Shown here piece by piece: positions 34,030 through 42,985 of a stretch of DNA of 64,000 bases. The DNA comes from an uncultured Lachnospiraceae bacterium. GTDB lineage: Bacteria; Bacillota; Clostridia; Lachnospirales; Lachnospiraceae. Made by a program: the position numbers and the translations under genes. The notes under the pieces were generated by a model, which worked only from the letters and a program-made list of their open reading frames with translations, searched no databases and had not been told where the DNA came from. Numbering within the stretch: the first letter of the stretch is position 1; the number at the start of each line of letters is the position of its first letter. Location: positions 1 through 64,000 of the forward strand of contig CAJUEY010000005.1 in NCBI GenBank assembly GCA_910585825.1, in the 5' to 3' direction.

Positions 34030-36690
34030 ATGAAAAGCAATGAAGAAAAGATCAAAACTGCATGGCCGGGTTGGGAAGTGACGAGAACAATTGGACAAGG
34101 CAGTTTTGGTTCTGTATATGAAATACAGCGTATTCAGTTTGAAAAGACAGAAAAAGCGGCTGTAAAAGTACTTACGATTCCCTGTGATAGAAGCATCATA
34201 GATGAATTGTATAGTGAGGGATACGATGACGCGAGCATTTCAAAAAGGCTGAACGGAGAGTTGCAGGATATCGTAAAAGAGTACTATCTGATGACGGAAC
34301 TAAAAGGGCATACAAATGTAGTGAATTGTGATGATATGCAATATACAGAGCATGAAGAAGGCGTGGGCTGGGATGTTTTTATTAAGCTGGAACTGCTAAC
34401 GCCGTTATTTAAAGTCTTTGGAAAAGGAGAGAGTGTCAGCGATGAGGCAGTGATCAAACTGGGAAAAGATATCTGTAGGGCATTGACGCTCTGCGAAAAG
34501 AAGAACATTGTCCACCGGGATATCAAGCCGCAGAATATTTTTCGGTCAGAGTTCGGAGAATATAAGCTGGGCGATTTTGGGATAGCAAAGACTATGGAAC
34601 ATACGACCATCGGAACGAAGACTGGGACGTATAAGTATATGGCGCCAGAGGTTTACAGTAATAGGCCATATGGACATAGTGCAGATATTTATTCATTGGG
34701 ATTAATATTGTACTGGCTTTTGAATGAAAAACGTATGCCGTTTTTGCCGCTGCCTCCGGAAGTTCCTACATCATCCATGGAAGATGCAGCCCGGACAAAA
34801 CGATTTGGAGGAGTGAAGATTCTGGAGCCGAAGAATGGAAGTCCTGCATTGAAAGAAATTATATTGAAGGCATGCGAGTTTGAACCAAAAGATCGGTTTG
34901 CCTCTGCACAAGAGATGTTGAATGCACTGAAAGGACTATCAGGGACAAAAGAAAACTATTATGAGGATGCACATGAAAGAACAATTGGACGGGAATCTGC
35001 AGGGGATGAAGAAAATAATTTTTCAGGAACAGAAATGAATTTGCAACAAATCGTTTTTTCTGATGCAAATGAAGATACGATGGGAAATTCCTGGGATGAC
35101 AGATCTGCAACAATGGGAGCTACTTCAGGTGCTCAGAGGCAGGCCGGCCGAAAAGAAGAAAGAACAGTGGGGGCAGATCGTTCCGTTTTGAAAAAAGAGG
35201 CGTCAGCCAGAACATCTGTAGGTTTAAAGAAATTTCCTTCAGGTATGTTAGATCATGCAATGGATTGGAAGGATGCTGTGCTGGAGGCGAAGATGCGTAC
35301 AATTACTGGGATACATAATAGGGCGATTATGCTTAGTGATGTGTATCATTTGACGAGTCTTGATCTTTTAGAAGAGGATATATTGGATAAAAAAGGCAAA
35401 GCTCGCAGAATCAGTAATTATGAGGCTCTTTTAGAACTGACACAGATTCAGAAGTTGATATTTGATAAAAAAGGATTGTTTGCATCTGTTTCGGCGGAAA
35501 GGTTGGTTAAGGAGCTGCCTAATCTTAAACAAGTTGCAGTCGGGGATACACTATTAAATTTAGATAAAGTAAATTTTCCAATTTCTTGTGGACTGAGAGA
35601 AGTGGTTTATGAATCGACATCTACAAAACTTAAATTTCTCAAGCATATGCCAAATTTAGAAGTGTTAAAGCTGTATGGTATAACAAATTTAGAATATTGG
35701 TTTGGAAGTGAAAAAGTACGGGAAATGATATTGGGGTTGCCAAAACTAAAAAAGCTTTGGTTAAAACGGGCAAACATTTATGATGGTTCCTTTCTTGGTT
35801 CGATGACAGGATTAGAAGAATTAAAACTTTTTTCTAATAAAATAAAAGATATAACGCCTTTGAAAAGTTTAACGAAACTTAAAGATTTGGAGCTGGCCGA
35901 AGAGCATATAGAGGATATTATACCTTTGCAAAATTTAACGAAGCTTGAAAGATTATGGTTGATTGGAAAAAATATTAGAGATCTTAGCTCTTTGATAAGT
36001 TTATCTAATTTACAATTTTTATATATAGATACTCCTAAGGTACAAGATATAAGCATTCTTAGCAAATTGCCAAATCTAAAATATATTTTAGTTACAAATA
36101 ATTGTTCAGAAGTGATTTGGCAGCAATGCAGGGAAATGCAACAGAAAAATTGCGATGAACGTTTTGAAGTTTGGATTTCAAAAGATACTGCTCGGAAAGG
36201 TACGGAAAGAACAGTAGTGAGAGAAGGTAAACAGTATGTTGTGAAAATTCCTGCTGGTATAAAAAACGGTCAGGCAGTTCGTATGAAAGGAAAGTCAAGG
36301 TATATTGGAAATAACGGAGAAAGAGGAGACTTGTTGATAGGCATACGTGTTACTGGATTTTATGATTTCGGTAGGCATAGTGATTGTCAGTGTTTTTTTG
36401 TAGGTTCGGAAGGATGGCAAAATGATTCATATAGTAGGGTGTGGGAAGATACTTTGCTGCAACAACAGGAGAATTTATATCTGGATCAATGGATTATGAA
36501 ACGTATCGCTGTAGAAGGCGGGATAATTAAAGTGTCTATAGGAGATAAATATTATGAGGTGAAAGTCCCTGCTGGTACGTCAGATGGCAGTACGCTTCGG
36601 TTACGAGGATGTGGAAAGCCTGGAAAAAATGGAGAGAGACCAGGTGATTTGTTGATTAGTATACATATTATTCCTGATGATGGCCTATGA
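34030..36690 (+). CDS. Ser/Thr kinase 3: kinase, leucine-rich repeats and DnaJ C-terminal-like domain
   Basis: 886 residues. Kinase (about 10-300, motifs complete: GQGSFGSVYEI, HRDIKPQNIF, DFGIAKTM, YKYMAPEVY). Linker with ERTIGR, EDTMGN, ATMGA and ERTVGA. LRR (about 430-700). From about 708 a DnaJ_C-like substrate-binding region: KGTERTVVREGKQYVVKIPAG, then GQAVRMKGKSRYIGNNGERG, and a second KVSIGDKYYEVKVPAGTSDG with LRLRGCGKPGKNGERPGDLL. There is no J domain or zinc finger. I know no standard architecture of this form. It may bring kinase, repeat recognition and chaperone-like binding to secretion substrates (inference). GAAGAAGTGGAGAAATA precedes the ATG. Confidence 0.93.
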   Translation: MKSNEEKIKTAWPGWEVTRTIGQGSFGSVYEIQRIQFEKTEKAAVKVLTIPCDRSIIDELYSEGYDDASISKRLNGELQDIVKEYYLMTELKGHTNVVNCDDMQYTEHEEGVGWDVFIKLELLTPLFKVFGKGESVSDEAVIKLGKDICRALTLCEKKNIVHRDIKPQNIFRSEFGEYKLGDFGIAKTMEHTTIGTKTGTYKYMAPEVYSNRPYGHSADIYSLGLILYWLLNEKRMPFLPLPPEVPTSSMEDAARTKRFGGVKILEPKNGSPALKEIILKACEFEPKDRFASAQEMLNALKGLSGTKENYYEDAHERTIGRESAGDEENNFSGTEMNLQQIVFSDANEDTMGNSWDDRSATMGATSGAQRQAGRKEERTVGADRSVLKKEASARTSVGLKKFPSGMLDHAMDWKDAVLEAKMRTITGIHNRAIMLSDVYHLTSLDLLEEDILDKKGKARRISNYEALLELTQIQKLIFDKKGLFASVSAERLVKELPNLKQVAVGDTLLNLDKVNFPISCGLREVVYESTSTKLKFLKHMPNLEVLKLYGITNLEYWFGSEKVREMILGLPKLKKLWLKRANIYDGSFLGSMTGLEELKLFSNKIKDITPLKSLTKLKDLELAEEHIEDIIPLQNLTKLERLWLIGKNIRDLSSLISLSNLQFLYIDTPKVQDISILSKLPNLKYILVTNNCSEVIWQQCREMQQKNCDERFEVWISKDTARKGTERTVVREGKQYVVKIPAGIKNGQAVRMKGKSRYIGNNGERGDLLIGIRVTGFYDFGRHSDCQCFFVGSEGWQNDSYSRVWEDTLLQQQENLYLDQWIMKRIAVEGGIIKVSIGDKYYEVKVPAGTSDGSTLRLRGCGKPGKNGERPGDLLISIHIIPDDGL

Positions 36691-36820
36691 GGATGTGTTT
36701 AAAGATTTGTTTTGTGACATATTTGAAAAGGAATAATGTGTCTTATAATATTGTAGAAAATATTTATTACAAATATATGTCAATAAAAAGAAAGGATTAG
36801 AATAAAGGAGAGGATAACGA

Positions 36821-38485
36821 ATGAAAAGCCATGAAGAAAAAATCAAAACTGTATGGCCAGAGTGGGACGTGATCCGAAGGATTGGACATGGCAGTTTTGG
36901 CGCTGTGTATGAAATAAAGCGTATCCAATTTGGAAAGACAGAAAAAGCAGCCGTAAAAGTACTTACGATTCCCTATGACAGGAGCATCATAGACGAATTG
37001 TACAGTGAAGGATATGATGATGCGAGCATTTCTAAGAGAATGCATGGAGAGCTTCAGAACATTGTAAACGAATATTATCTGATGGCGGAACTAAAAGGAC
37101 ACACAAATATAGTGAATTGTGACGATATGCAGTATGTGGAGCATGAAGAAGGCATAGGATGGGATGTCTTTATCAAAATGGAACTGCTGACACCCCTTTC
37201 AAAAGTATTTGGAAAAGGAAACAAAGGGAATGTCAGCGATGAGTCAGTGATCAAGCTGGGAAAAGACATCTGCCAGGCATTGACGCTCTGCGAAAAGAAG
37301 AACATTGTCCATCGGGATATCAAGCCGCAGAATATTTTTCGGTCAGAGTTCGGAGAATATAAGCTGGGCGATTTTGGGATAGCAAAGACCATGGAACATA
37401 CGACCAGCGGAACGAAAACGGGAACATATAAGTATATGGCACCGGAGGTTTACAGTAACAAGCCATACGGACACAGTGCGGACATTTATTCTCTGGGGCT
37501 GGTATTGTACTGGCTTCTGAATGAAAAACGTATGCCGTTTATACCGTTGACCTCATCTGTTCCCACATCCAAGATGGAGGATGAGGCACGGTCGAAACGG
37601 TTTGGGGGAGAAGAATTTTCGGCACCGAAGAATGGAAGTCCTGCATTGAAAAAGATTGTGCTGAAAGCGTGTGCATTTAAACCGAAGGACAGGTTTGCTA
37701 CTGCACAGGAGATGCTGAATGCATTAAAAAAACTGTCTGGAGAAAAAGAAGACGTACATAATATGGCTTATGAGGAAGATATTGAATATGATCATACAGA
37801 AGGGGACACTGCCGGAAGCAGTTTTTCGGGAACTAGGACTGAGTGTGATCCAGATTATTCATTTTCATCGGAGGATGAGTCTACGATGGGAAATTCCTGG
37901 GAGGATACACAGGGGACAATGGGAAATCCTGGAGACAAAATGAGGAAAGAGTCAGCTGAATATGACAAAACGGTAGGAAAGCAGAAGGAATATGAAAAGA
38001 AAACGCATCAGCGAAAAGAACAGGAAATAGAGCCTGAGGTTACGGTGGCATCTCAGAAGACAGAATCTCAAAAAGAGGATGGCGGAGTAGGAGTGGCTTT
38101 TTTAGCTTATTTAATAGTGACAGTATTTTTAGCTTTCAGTATTCCGGGGAATATTGGTTGGATAAAAAGGGCCTCTGAAAATCCAAATATGTATAACAGA
38201 GATTTTATGTTAGACAAATCAATATTAGAGTTGGTACTCGTATTTTGGATGTTGTTTGGGCTTTTCAGTTTCATTGCTTATATACGTGAATTTCATAAAA
38301 AAACGACTGGAGGAATAGTAATTTTTGTTTGTATTTGTGCATGTTGTGGCAGTGTAATGGAAGAAGTTTTTATAGGATCTCCCTCCGTGAGTGGTATGAT
38401 ATGCCTCGTTTTGGGGTTGATGTTATTTTGCTATATTATACATGCAATCAAGAAAGATTTAAAAAAAGAGGAAATTATATCTTAG
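36821..38485 (+). CDS. Ser/Thr kinase 4: Hanks kinase plus four TM helices
   Basis: 554 residues. Same kinase and linker as kinase 2, then a C-terminal membrane module (about 424-545) with four hydrophobic segments, for example VAFLAYLIVTVFLAFSIPG, LVLVFWMLFGLFSFIAYI and GMICLVLGLMLFCYIIHAI. This module is unrelated to the two-helix tail of kinase 2, so the paralogues are cut and joined at the linker. It ends 4 nt inside the 3' end of a convergent unknown gene. AAAGGAGAGGATAACGA precedes the ATG. Confidence 0.94.
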   Translation: MKSHEEKIKTVWPEWDVIRRIGHGSFGAVYEIKRIQFGKTEKAAVKVLTIPYDRSIIDELYSEGYDDASISKRMHGELQNIVNEYYLMAELKGHTNIVNCDDMQYVEHEEGIGWDVFIKMELLTPLSKVFGKGNKGNVSDESVIKLGKDICQALTLCEKKNIVHRDIKPQNIFRSEFGEYKLGDFGIAKTMEHTTSGTKTGTYKYMAPEVYSNKPYGHSADIYSLGLVLYWLLNEKRMPFIPLTSSVPTSKMEDEARSKRFGGEEFSAPKNGSPALKKIVLKACAFKPKDRFATAQEMLNALKKLSGEKEDVHNMAYEEDIEYDHTEGDTAGSSFSGTRTECDPDYSFSSEDESTMGNSWEDTQGTMGNPGDKMRKESAEYDKTVGKQKEYEKKTHQRKEQEIEPEVTVASQKTESQKEDGGVGVAFLAYLIVTVFLAFSIPGNIGWIKRASENPNMYNRDFMLDKSILELVLVFWMLFGLFSFIAYIREFHKKTTGGIVIFVCICACCGSVMEEVFIGSPSVSGMICLVLGLMLFCYIIHAIKKDLKKEEIIS

Positions 38486-39633
38486 GCTTTTGCAATCTGT
38501 TTCATATAGTTCCGGAGATTCTGTATATAGAGTCTCTGGAACTGAGAATTTGAGACAAAAAAATTATCACCCAAAGTCTCTCTGTATACATCCAACAGCA
38601 GACGATCAAAATTATCACATGCCGGATTTAAAACAGGAAATCCGAAATAGATAAGAATATCATTGCATACACCGATAAATTCATCGGGGTCCAAAAAATT
38701 AGCATAAAAATCATTTACTGAATCTGTTTCTTCTGTCAGCAGTTTTTTCAGGAGATTGAGCATAAACATACCGGAGGAAATATCCATCGGGCGTTTTCTT
38801 TGAACTAACAGACAAAAATTATCATACGTCATAAAAACATGATCAAATCGATTGCATAGAAGAGCAATCTCCTGATCAGACAGGCAGTCTTTGCTATTGT
38901 CGTCCTGTAGTCCAAACAGAGAATGATAATATTCTAAAATCGTCTCTTTTTCAGAACTGCCGTAGTCAGTGACAAGCCGTATGATCTGTTCTTGGTCGGC
39001 GTTATAAAGAAGTTCCAATTCTACATCATCAAACAGGGCGAGATATTGCGTATTTCTGGTTTTTGCAAAAAAAGACATATTTTCTGAATCATCCAAAAAC
39101 TGAATTAGATCTTTGCAGGTATGCAGTTGTTCATGAATGACGGTATAGTACATTTTTACAGTGTCATCTTCGTTTAGAGTACCCGGTGAAATGGGTTGAG
39201 AAGAAATCTGTATTTGATAAGTTTTACGGATTTTGGACATTTCTTCCCAGGAAACCTGGAGTTTTAAACAGGTAATCAGGATGAATTCATCCAGGGAACG
39301 GGGAGATAATTCATTTTGATGGAGATAATTCAGAAATAAATCCTGTGCCTGTGTATCAGATTTTAAAGCCAGAACATAGCATAACCGATAAAGGTTTTCT
39401 TTTTTCAAAGAACTTGCAGATCCTTTTCTTAGAGCAGTAATTGCTTTTCGGAAAGAATCGTATTCATTCGTGGGAAGAATAGATTTTGCATTTTTTTTTA
39501 GCATGTTCAGCAGATCGTCATCTGTAAAAGGATACGCCAGAATATGCTGATATTCTTTCATATGGTTTTGAACATAAGATATAATACCGGACCAAATGGT
39601 TCCAGATGTGCAATAGTCAAGAATATTTAGCAT
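38482..39633 (-). CDS. Unknown protein convergent with the kinase array
   Basis: 383 residues, soluble, mostly helical, no signal peptide. N-terminus MLNILDYCTSGTIWSGII. The middle LYRLCYVLALKSDTQAQDLF, then SPRSLDEFILITCLKLQVSW, resembles helical regulators I know in this family of bacteria, but no assignment is made. GGAGG lies 5 nt upstream of ATG 39633, better than the start at 39645. It lies between the kinase array and the right RHH genes. Its stop overlaps kinase 4 by 4 nt. It may be part of the secretion locus. Confidence 0.8.
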   Translation of the reverse strand: MLNILDYCTSGTIWSGIISYVQNHMKEYQHILAYPFTDDDLLNMLKKNAKSILPTNEYDSFRKAITALRKGSASSLKKENLYRLCYVLALKSDTQAQDLFLNYLHQNELSPRSLDEFILITCLKLQVSWEEMSKIRKTYQIQISSQPISPGTLNEDDTVKMYYTVIHEQLHTCKDLIQFLDDSENMSFFAKTRNTQYLALFDDVELELLYNADQEQIIRLVTDYGSSEKETILEYYHSLFGLQDDNSKDCLSDQEIALLCNRFDHVFMTYDNFCLLVQRKRPMDISSGMFMLNLLKKLLTEETDSVNDFYANFLDPDEFIGVCNDILIYFGFPVLNPACDNFDRLLLDVYRETLGDNFFVSNSQFQRLYIQNLRNYMKQIAKA

Positions 39634-39707
39634 AAATACCTCCATGATGTGTAGATTTTGATAATCGTGTAATCACTTTTTTGAATACAGGATACAGTTT
39701 ATTTAGC

Positions 39708-39905
39708 CTATTCCTCAGAAGGCTTATTTTTTTGTGTTTTTTTTTCTGTTTCTTCTTCTTTTTTTAATTGCTCTAACCCTAAACGTATAAGCTCCACTGT
39801 TGCTTCGGAGCGTGTCTGAAAGCGGTGTTCAAAGCGGAAATCTTCAATTTGCCGAAATAATTCAGGATCGACAGATACTGTATAACGTGGCTTATCTGTA
39901 GCCAT
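39708..39905 (-). CDS. Ribbon-helix-helix protein, divergent from the right RHH gene
   Basis: 65 residues. MATDKPRYTVSVDPELFRQIEDF, then TRSEATVELIRLGLEQLKKEEE, is a CopG/MetJ-type ribbon-helix-helix with a lysine-glutamate-rich tail. It differs from the two MATDLKRF proteins, so it is a third RHH. It is transcribed leftwards, away from the gene at 40056. GAGGTGATGCAT lies before ATG 39905. The shared region 39906-40055 contains five TGAACCA-type motifs. Confidence 0.85.
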   Translation of the reverse strand: MATDKPRYTVSVDPELFRQIEDFRFEHRFQTRSEATVELIRLGLEQLKKEEETEKKTQKNKPSEE

Positions 39906-39936
39906 ATGCATCACCTCACTTGTGATTGTACACCAA

Positions 39937-40034
39937 TGAACCAGAGATGTAAAGAACCATATTAAAATTCACCCTTGAAAGTGAACCAGTGAACTACTAT
40001 AATAATGATATAGATTCAATGAACCATTGAACCA
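39937..40034. promoter_or_regulatory. Divergent promoter/operator region with TGAAC(C/T)A repeats
   Basis: Contains TTGAAA (39975-39980), 17-nt spacer, TATAAT (39998-40003) for the gene at 40056. TGAACCA-type heptamers lie at 39937, 39982, 39990 (TGAACTA), 40020 and 40028; the pairs are 8 bp apart. Heptamer direct repeats are typical sites for RHH dimers. Confidence 0.75.
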
Positions 40035-40055
40035 CCTACTGAAGGAGATGAAAGT

Positions 40056-40247
40056 ATGGCAACCGATTTAAAGAGATTTACAATTTCTATTACGCCGAAA
40101 ATGGAAGCTGATTTAGACTCTGCAAAACAAAGACGTTATTACAGGGATACACAAAATGATATGATTAAGGATTTAATTGTGCGTGGACTGGCTGCTTTAA
40201 AAGATGAAGATGCGACAGAACGAATACAGGGCGATAGGGTATCCTGA
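40056..40247 (+). CDS. Ribbon-helix-helix DNA-binding protein (right copy)
   Basis: 63 residues. MATDLKRFTISITPKMEADLD and the second half (DMIKDLIVRGLAALKDED) are close to the protein at 21496. The promoter is the same. GAAGGAGATGAAAGT precedes the ATG. With its copy at 21496 it brackets the whole type VII locus. A protease gene follows by 110 nt but has its own start region. Confidence 0.88.
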   Translation: MATDLKRFTISITPKMEADLDSAKQRRYYRDTQNDMIKDLIVRGLAALKDEDATERIQGDRVS

Positions 40248-40357
40248 ACGGTTTTGTCTGTCGGGGATTTGGAAACTCATACCGGATAAGCGAAATACCC
40301 ATGATATCATACATGCATAGATGAATTGTGAAACAAAAAAGAAAAGGAGAGAAGACA

Positions 40358-42985
40358 ATGATGAGAAATGACGGAACGCAATCTATGCATGTACAGAGAG
40401 TAAGGAAAAAAAGAGTGTGGAGGCAGACCTGCGCTGCCATGGCGCTGCTGTTGTTTTGTTTGATGTTTAATGGAGAAAGCGTAAAAGCATCCTCTTTCGG
40501 CAGTGATTACCGCTACTGGTCCCAGGGAGGCTCGGATTACTCTGGAATGAGGGAGGTCGGCTGTCTGATTACGGCACAGGCGAAAATGCTGTATGAGGCA
40601 AATGTCAACCGCGATGCATCTTTTAATCCGGATGCATGGTACAACTGCCTTTTGGCAAACGGATGGATTGCGAGCAGCAGCAATTTGAACATGCGGGATC
40701 ACAATGCTCCGGTTTATTATGCAAATTCCAGGGGCAAAAATCTGGAGTATCTGGGCTATTGGAAAGCGGATGATGCCCAACTGTGGTTTAATATCAATGC
40801 CGGATATTATACGATTGTAAATGTAGGCGGAACGAATACCGGCGGAACGCATTTTGTTCTTTTGGACAATGCCAAGTCAAAGCAGACGGGAACCTTATAT
40901 TGTTATGATTCTTTTTCAGACAGAGGCACGGTTTCACAGCAATTGTTAACCAGATACAGTATCCACAGAGGAGGACATGTTTATAAGGGAAACAATGCTG
41001 TTCATTCTCACAGCTATTCTAATCAAATCACAAAGCAGCCGACCTGCACCCAGACAGGAGTTAGGACCTATACCTGTTCCTGCGGCGCATCTTATACGGA
41101 ATCTGTTGCTGCAAAGGGACATAATTATAGAACCAAAATAGTTGTTCCCACATGGACAGAGCAGGGATATACGCTTCATACCTGTTCGGTCTGCGGAGAT
41201 AATTATAAAGACAACTACGTGGAACCGCCAAAACAAAACGCAGATGGCTGGTTCTATGCTACGGTAGCTCCGAATGGAATTTCCAAAGCCGATTATGAAA
41301 TCCAATATCAGAATACTTATGAAAAAGTACAGCAGTCTTCTCCGGGAGACGGCTGGACAAATGCAGGAACTGTCAAAGATGAATGGCAGAATTCCGGGGG
41401 CACTTATACAAGCGCATCAGATCTGCAGACATCTGATGCAAGAGTGCTGGTTCGTTCGGTGTTTTATCATTTCTGCGGGCCCAATACAGGAAATGAAGGA
41501 AATTATGATCAGTCAGGAAAATTTGTGCATTATGATGAAATCTTATCAACCAGTGTTACATCCAGATATCTGGGAACGGATAACGGACATCCCTATTATT
41601 ATATCGACTGGATCAATGGCGGCGGACGGGTATGGTGCAAGTCGGGCGTATCCTGCGACGGGGCGTATGGGACTCATGGAAACCGGTGCTGCGCATGGTA
41701 TAAATTAAATACTTATCAGAACAGAGTGAGAGTCGTTCAGTATAAATTTACGAAGACATCTGATTGGACCGGTACAAGAGATTCGTCTGCAGTTTCGGTG
41801 AGGATTCGATTCAGAGCGTTAGAGCCGACGGAGCCGGATATGGAAAAGCCAGGGATTACAGAGCCGGGAACAACAGAACCGGATACAGAGAAACCGGAAC
41901 CGACAGAGCCAGGCAAAACAGAACCGGGAACAACGGAACCCGATACAGAGAAACCGGGGATTACAGAGCCGGACACAACAGAACCGGGAACCACAGGGCC
42001 GGATCACAGTCAAGGAAATACAGAATTTACATATGAAAGAAACAGTGATGCCTCTTCCATAACGATTACAAAATGTATCTCGTCGGATGCAGATATTGTG
42101 ATTCCGGATTCAATTGACGGATATACCGTTACGGAAATCGGGGCGAATGCCTTTGAAAATATAACCTCTATGAGTTCGGTATCGTTTCCTTCTTCACTGG
42201 CGAAAATCGGTAACTATGCATTTGCAGGCTGTACCTCACTTAGTGCTGTGACCTTGCCTGATACATTGACGTCTCTTGGTTACTATGCGTTTAAAGGCTG
42301 CAGTTCACTGACTTCTGCGGTACTCAACCGGGGACGGAAAACGATAACAATAGGACTTTTTTATGGCTGTTTATCTTTGAACAGTGTAACAGTGCCGGAT
42401 ACGGTATCATGTATTTCAGAAGATGCATTTCGGGGATGCGCCGCACTGAAAAATTTAAATCTTCCGAAATCCCTTTTTCTGGTATATAAAAATGCATTTT
42501 TAAATTCTGGAATTAAGACGGTTCATTATGCCGGAACGAGCGCAGACTGGAAGAAAATCACCATTTACACATCAGGAAATTCTGCGTTTTTAAATGCGGT
42601 GGTAACCGGATCTAGTGGGAAAACATTTTCTGCCAATAGCGGCAGATCGAATACAGGAAGTTCATCTGCAGGCAGGGTTCAAATACCCTCGGTATCAAAA
42701 GTGTATTCTTTGAAGGCAAAAGCCGGCAGGAAAAAATTGAAACTTTCCTGGAATAGGGTATACGGAGCGTCTGGATATCAGATTCAGATTGATACGACGA
42801 AGTACTTTTTCTCGCCGAAGACGATCTCTGTTTCCGGAACGAAGAAAGCATATACGAAAGGCAGATTGAAGTCGAAAAAGAAATATCATGTCCGGATTCG
42901 GGCCTATAAGACGTATCGGGATGCGAAGGGATATACGCAGAAGGCGTATGGTTCGTGGTCTAAGGTTAGTAAAAAGATGAAGTAG
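40358..42985 (+). CDS. Secreted C39-like cysteine peptidase with PT-rich linker, LRR and FnIII-like tail
   Basis: 875 residues. Signal peptide about 1-38 (hydrophobic MALLLFCLMFNGESVKASS). Peptidase part about 40-190: YWSQGG, catalytic Cys in EVGCLITAQAKML, His in GGTHFVLLDN and Asp in YCYDSFSD, as in C39/papain-like enzymes. Two Cys-rich zinc-ribbon-like motifs (YTCSCGASYTE, HTCSVCGDNY), a region around 280-490, a PTE-rich linker at about 490-550 in 20-residue repeats, BspA-type LRR (about 565-750), and a C-terminal FnIII-like domain (SGYQIQI, KKKYHVRIRAY, GSWSKVSKK). Start chosen by AAAGGAG 8 nt upstream. Confidence 0.8.
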   Translation: MMRNDGTQSMHVQRVRKKRVWRQTCAAMALLLFCLMFNGESVKASSFGSDYRYWSQGGSDYSGMREVGCLITAQAKMLYEANVNRDASFNPDAWYNCLLANGWIASSSNLNMRDHNAPVYYANSRGKNLEYLGYWKADDAQLWFNINAGYYTIVNVGGTNTGGTHFVLLDNAKSKQTGTLYCYDSFSDRGTVSQQLLTRYSIHRGGHVYKGNNAVHSHSYSNQITKQPTCTQTGVRTYTCSCGASYTESVAAKGHNYRTKIVVPTWTEQGYTLHTCSVCGDNYKDNYVEPPKQNADGWFYATVAPNGISKADYEIQYQNTYEKVQQSSPGDGWTNAGTVKDEWQNSGGTYTSASDLQTSDARVLVRSVFYHFCGPNTGNEGNYDQSGKFVHYDEILSTSVTSRYLGTDNGHPYYYIDWINGGGRVWCKSGVSCDGAYGTHGNRCCAWYKLNTYQNRVRVVQYKFTKTSDWTGTRDSSAVSVRIRFRALEPTEPDMEKPGITEPGTTEPDTEKPEPTEPGKTEPGTTEPDTEKPGITEPDTTEPGTTGPDHSQGNTEFTYERNSDASSITITKCISSDADIVIPDSIDGYTVTEIGANAFENITSMSSVSFPSSLAKIGNYAFAGCTSLSAVTLPDTLTSLGYYAFKGCSSLTSAVLNRGRKTITIGLFYGCLSLNSVTVPDTVSCISEDAFRGCAALKNLNLPKSLFLVYKNAFLNSGIKTVHYAGTSADWKKITIYTSGNSAFLNAVVTGSSGKTFSANSGRSNTGSSSAGRVQIPSVSKVYSLKAKAGRKKLKLSWNRVYGASGYQIQIDTTKYFFSPKTISVSGTKKAYTKGRLKSKKKYHVRIRAYKTYRDAKGYTQKAYGSWSKVSKKMK
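41821..42006 (+). repeat. 60-bp (20-residue) tandem repeats in the PT-rich linker
   Basis: Three units of about 60 bp: the peptide units are TEPDMEKPGITEPGTTEPD-like, each built of 5-residue TEPxx and TEKPx blocks. The phase is exact, so length change by slippage is likely. Confidence 0.85.

Noticed and set aside
41764..42036. Plus and minus frames across the PT-rich repeats
   Set aside because: Produced by the repeats, which leave several frames open; only the peptidase frame continues on both sides.
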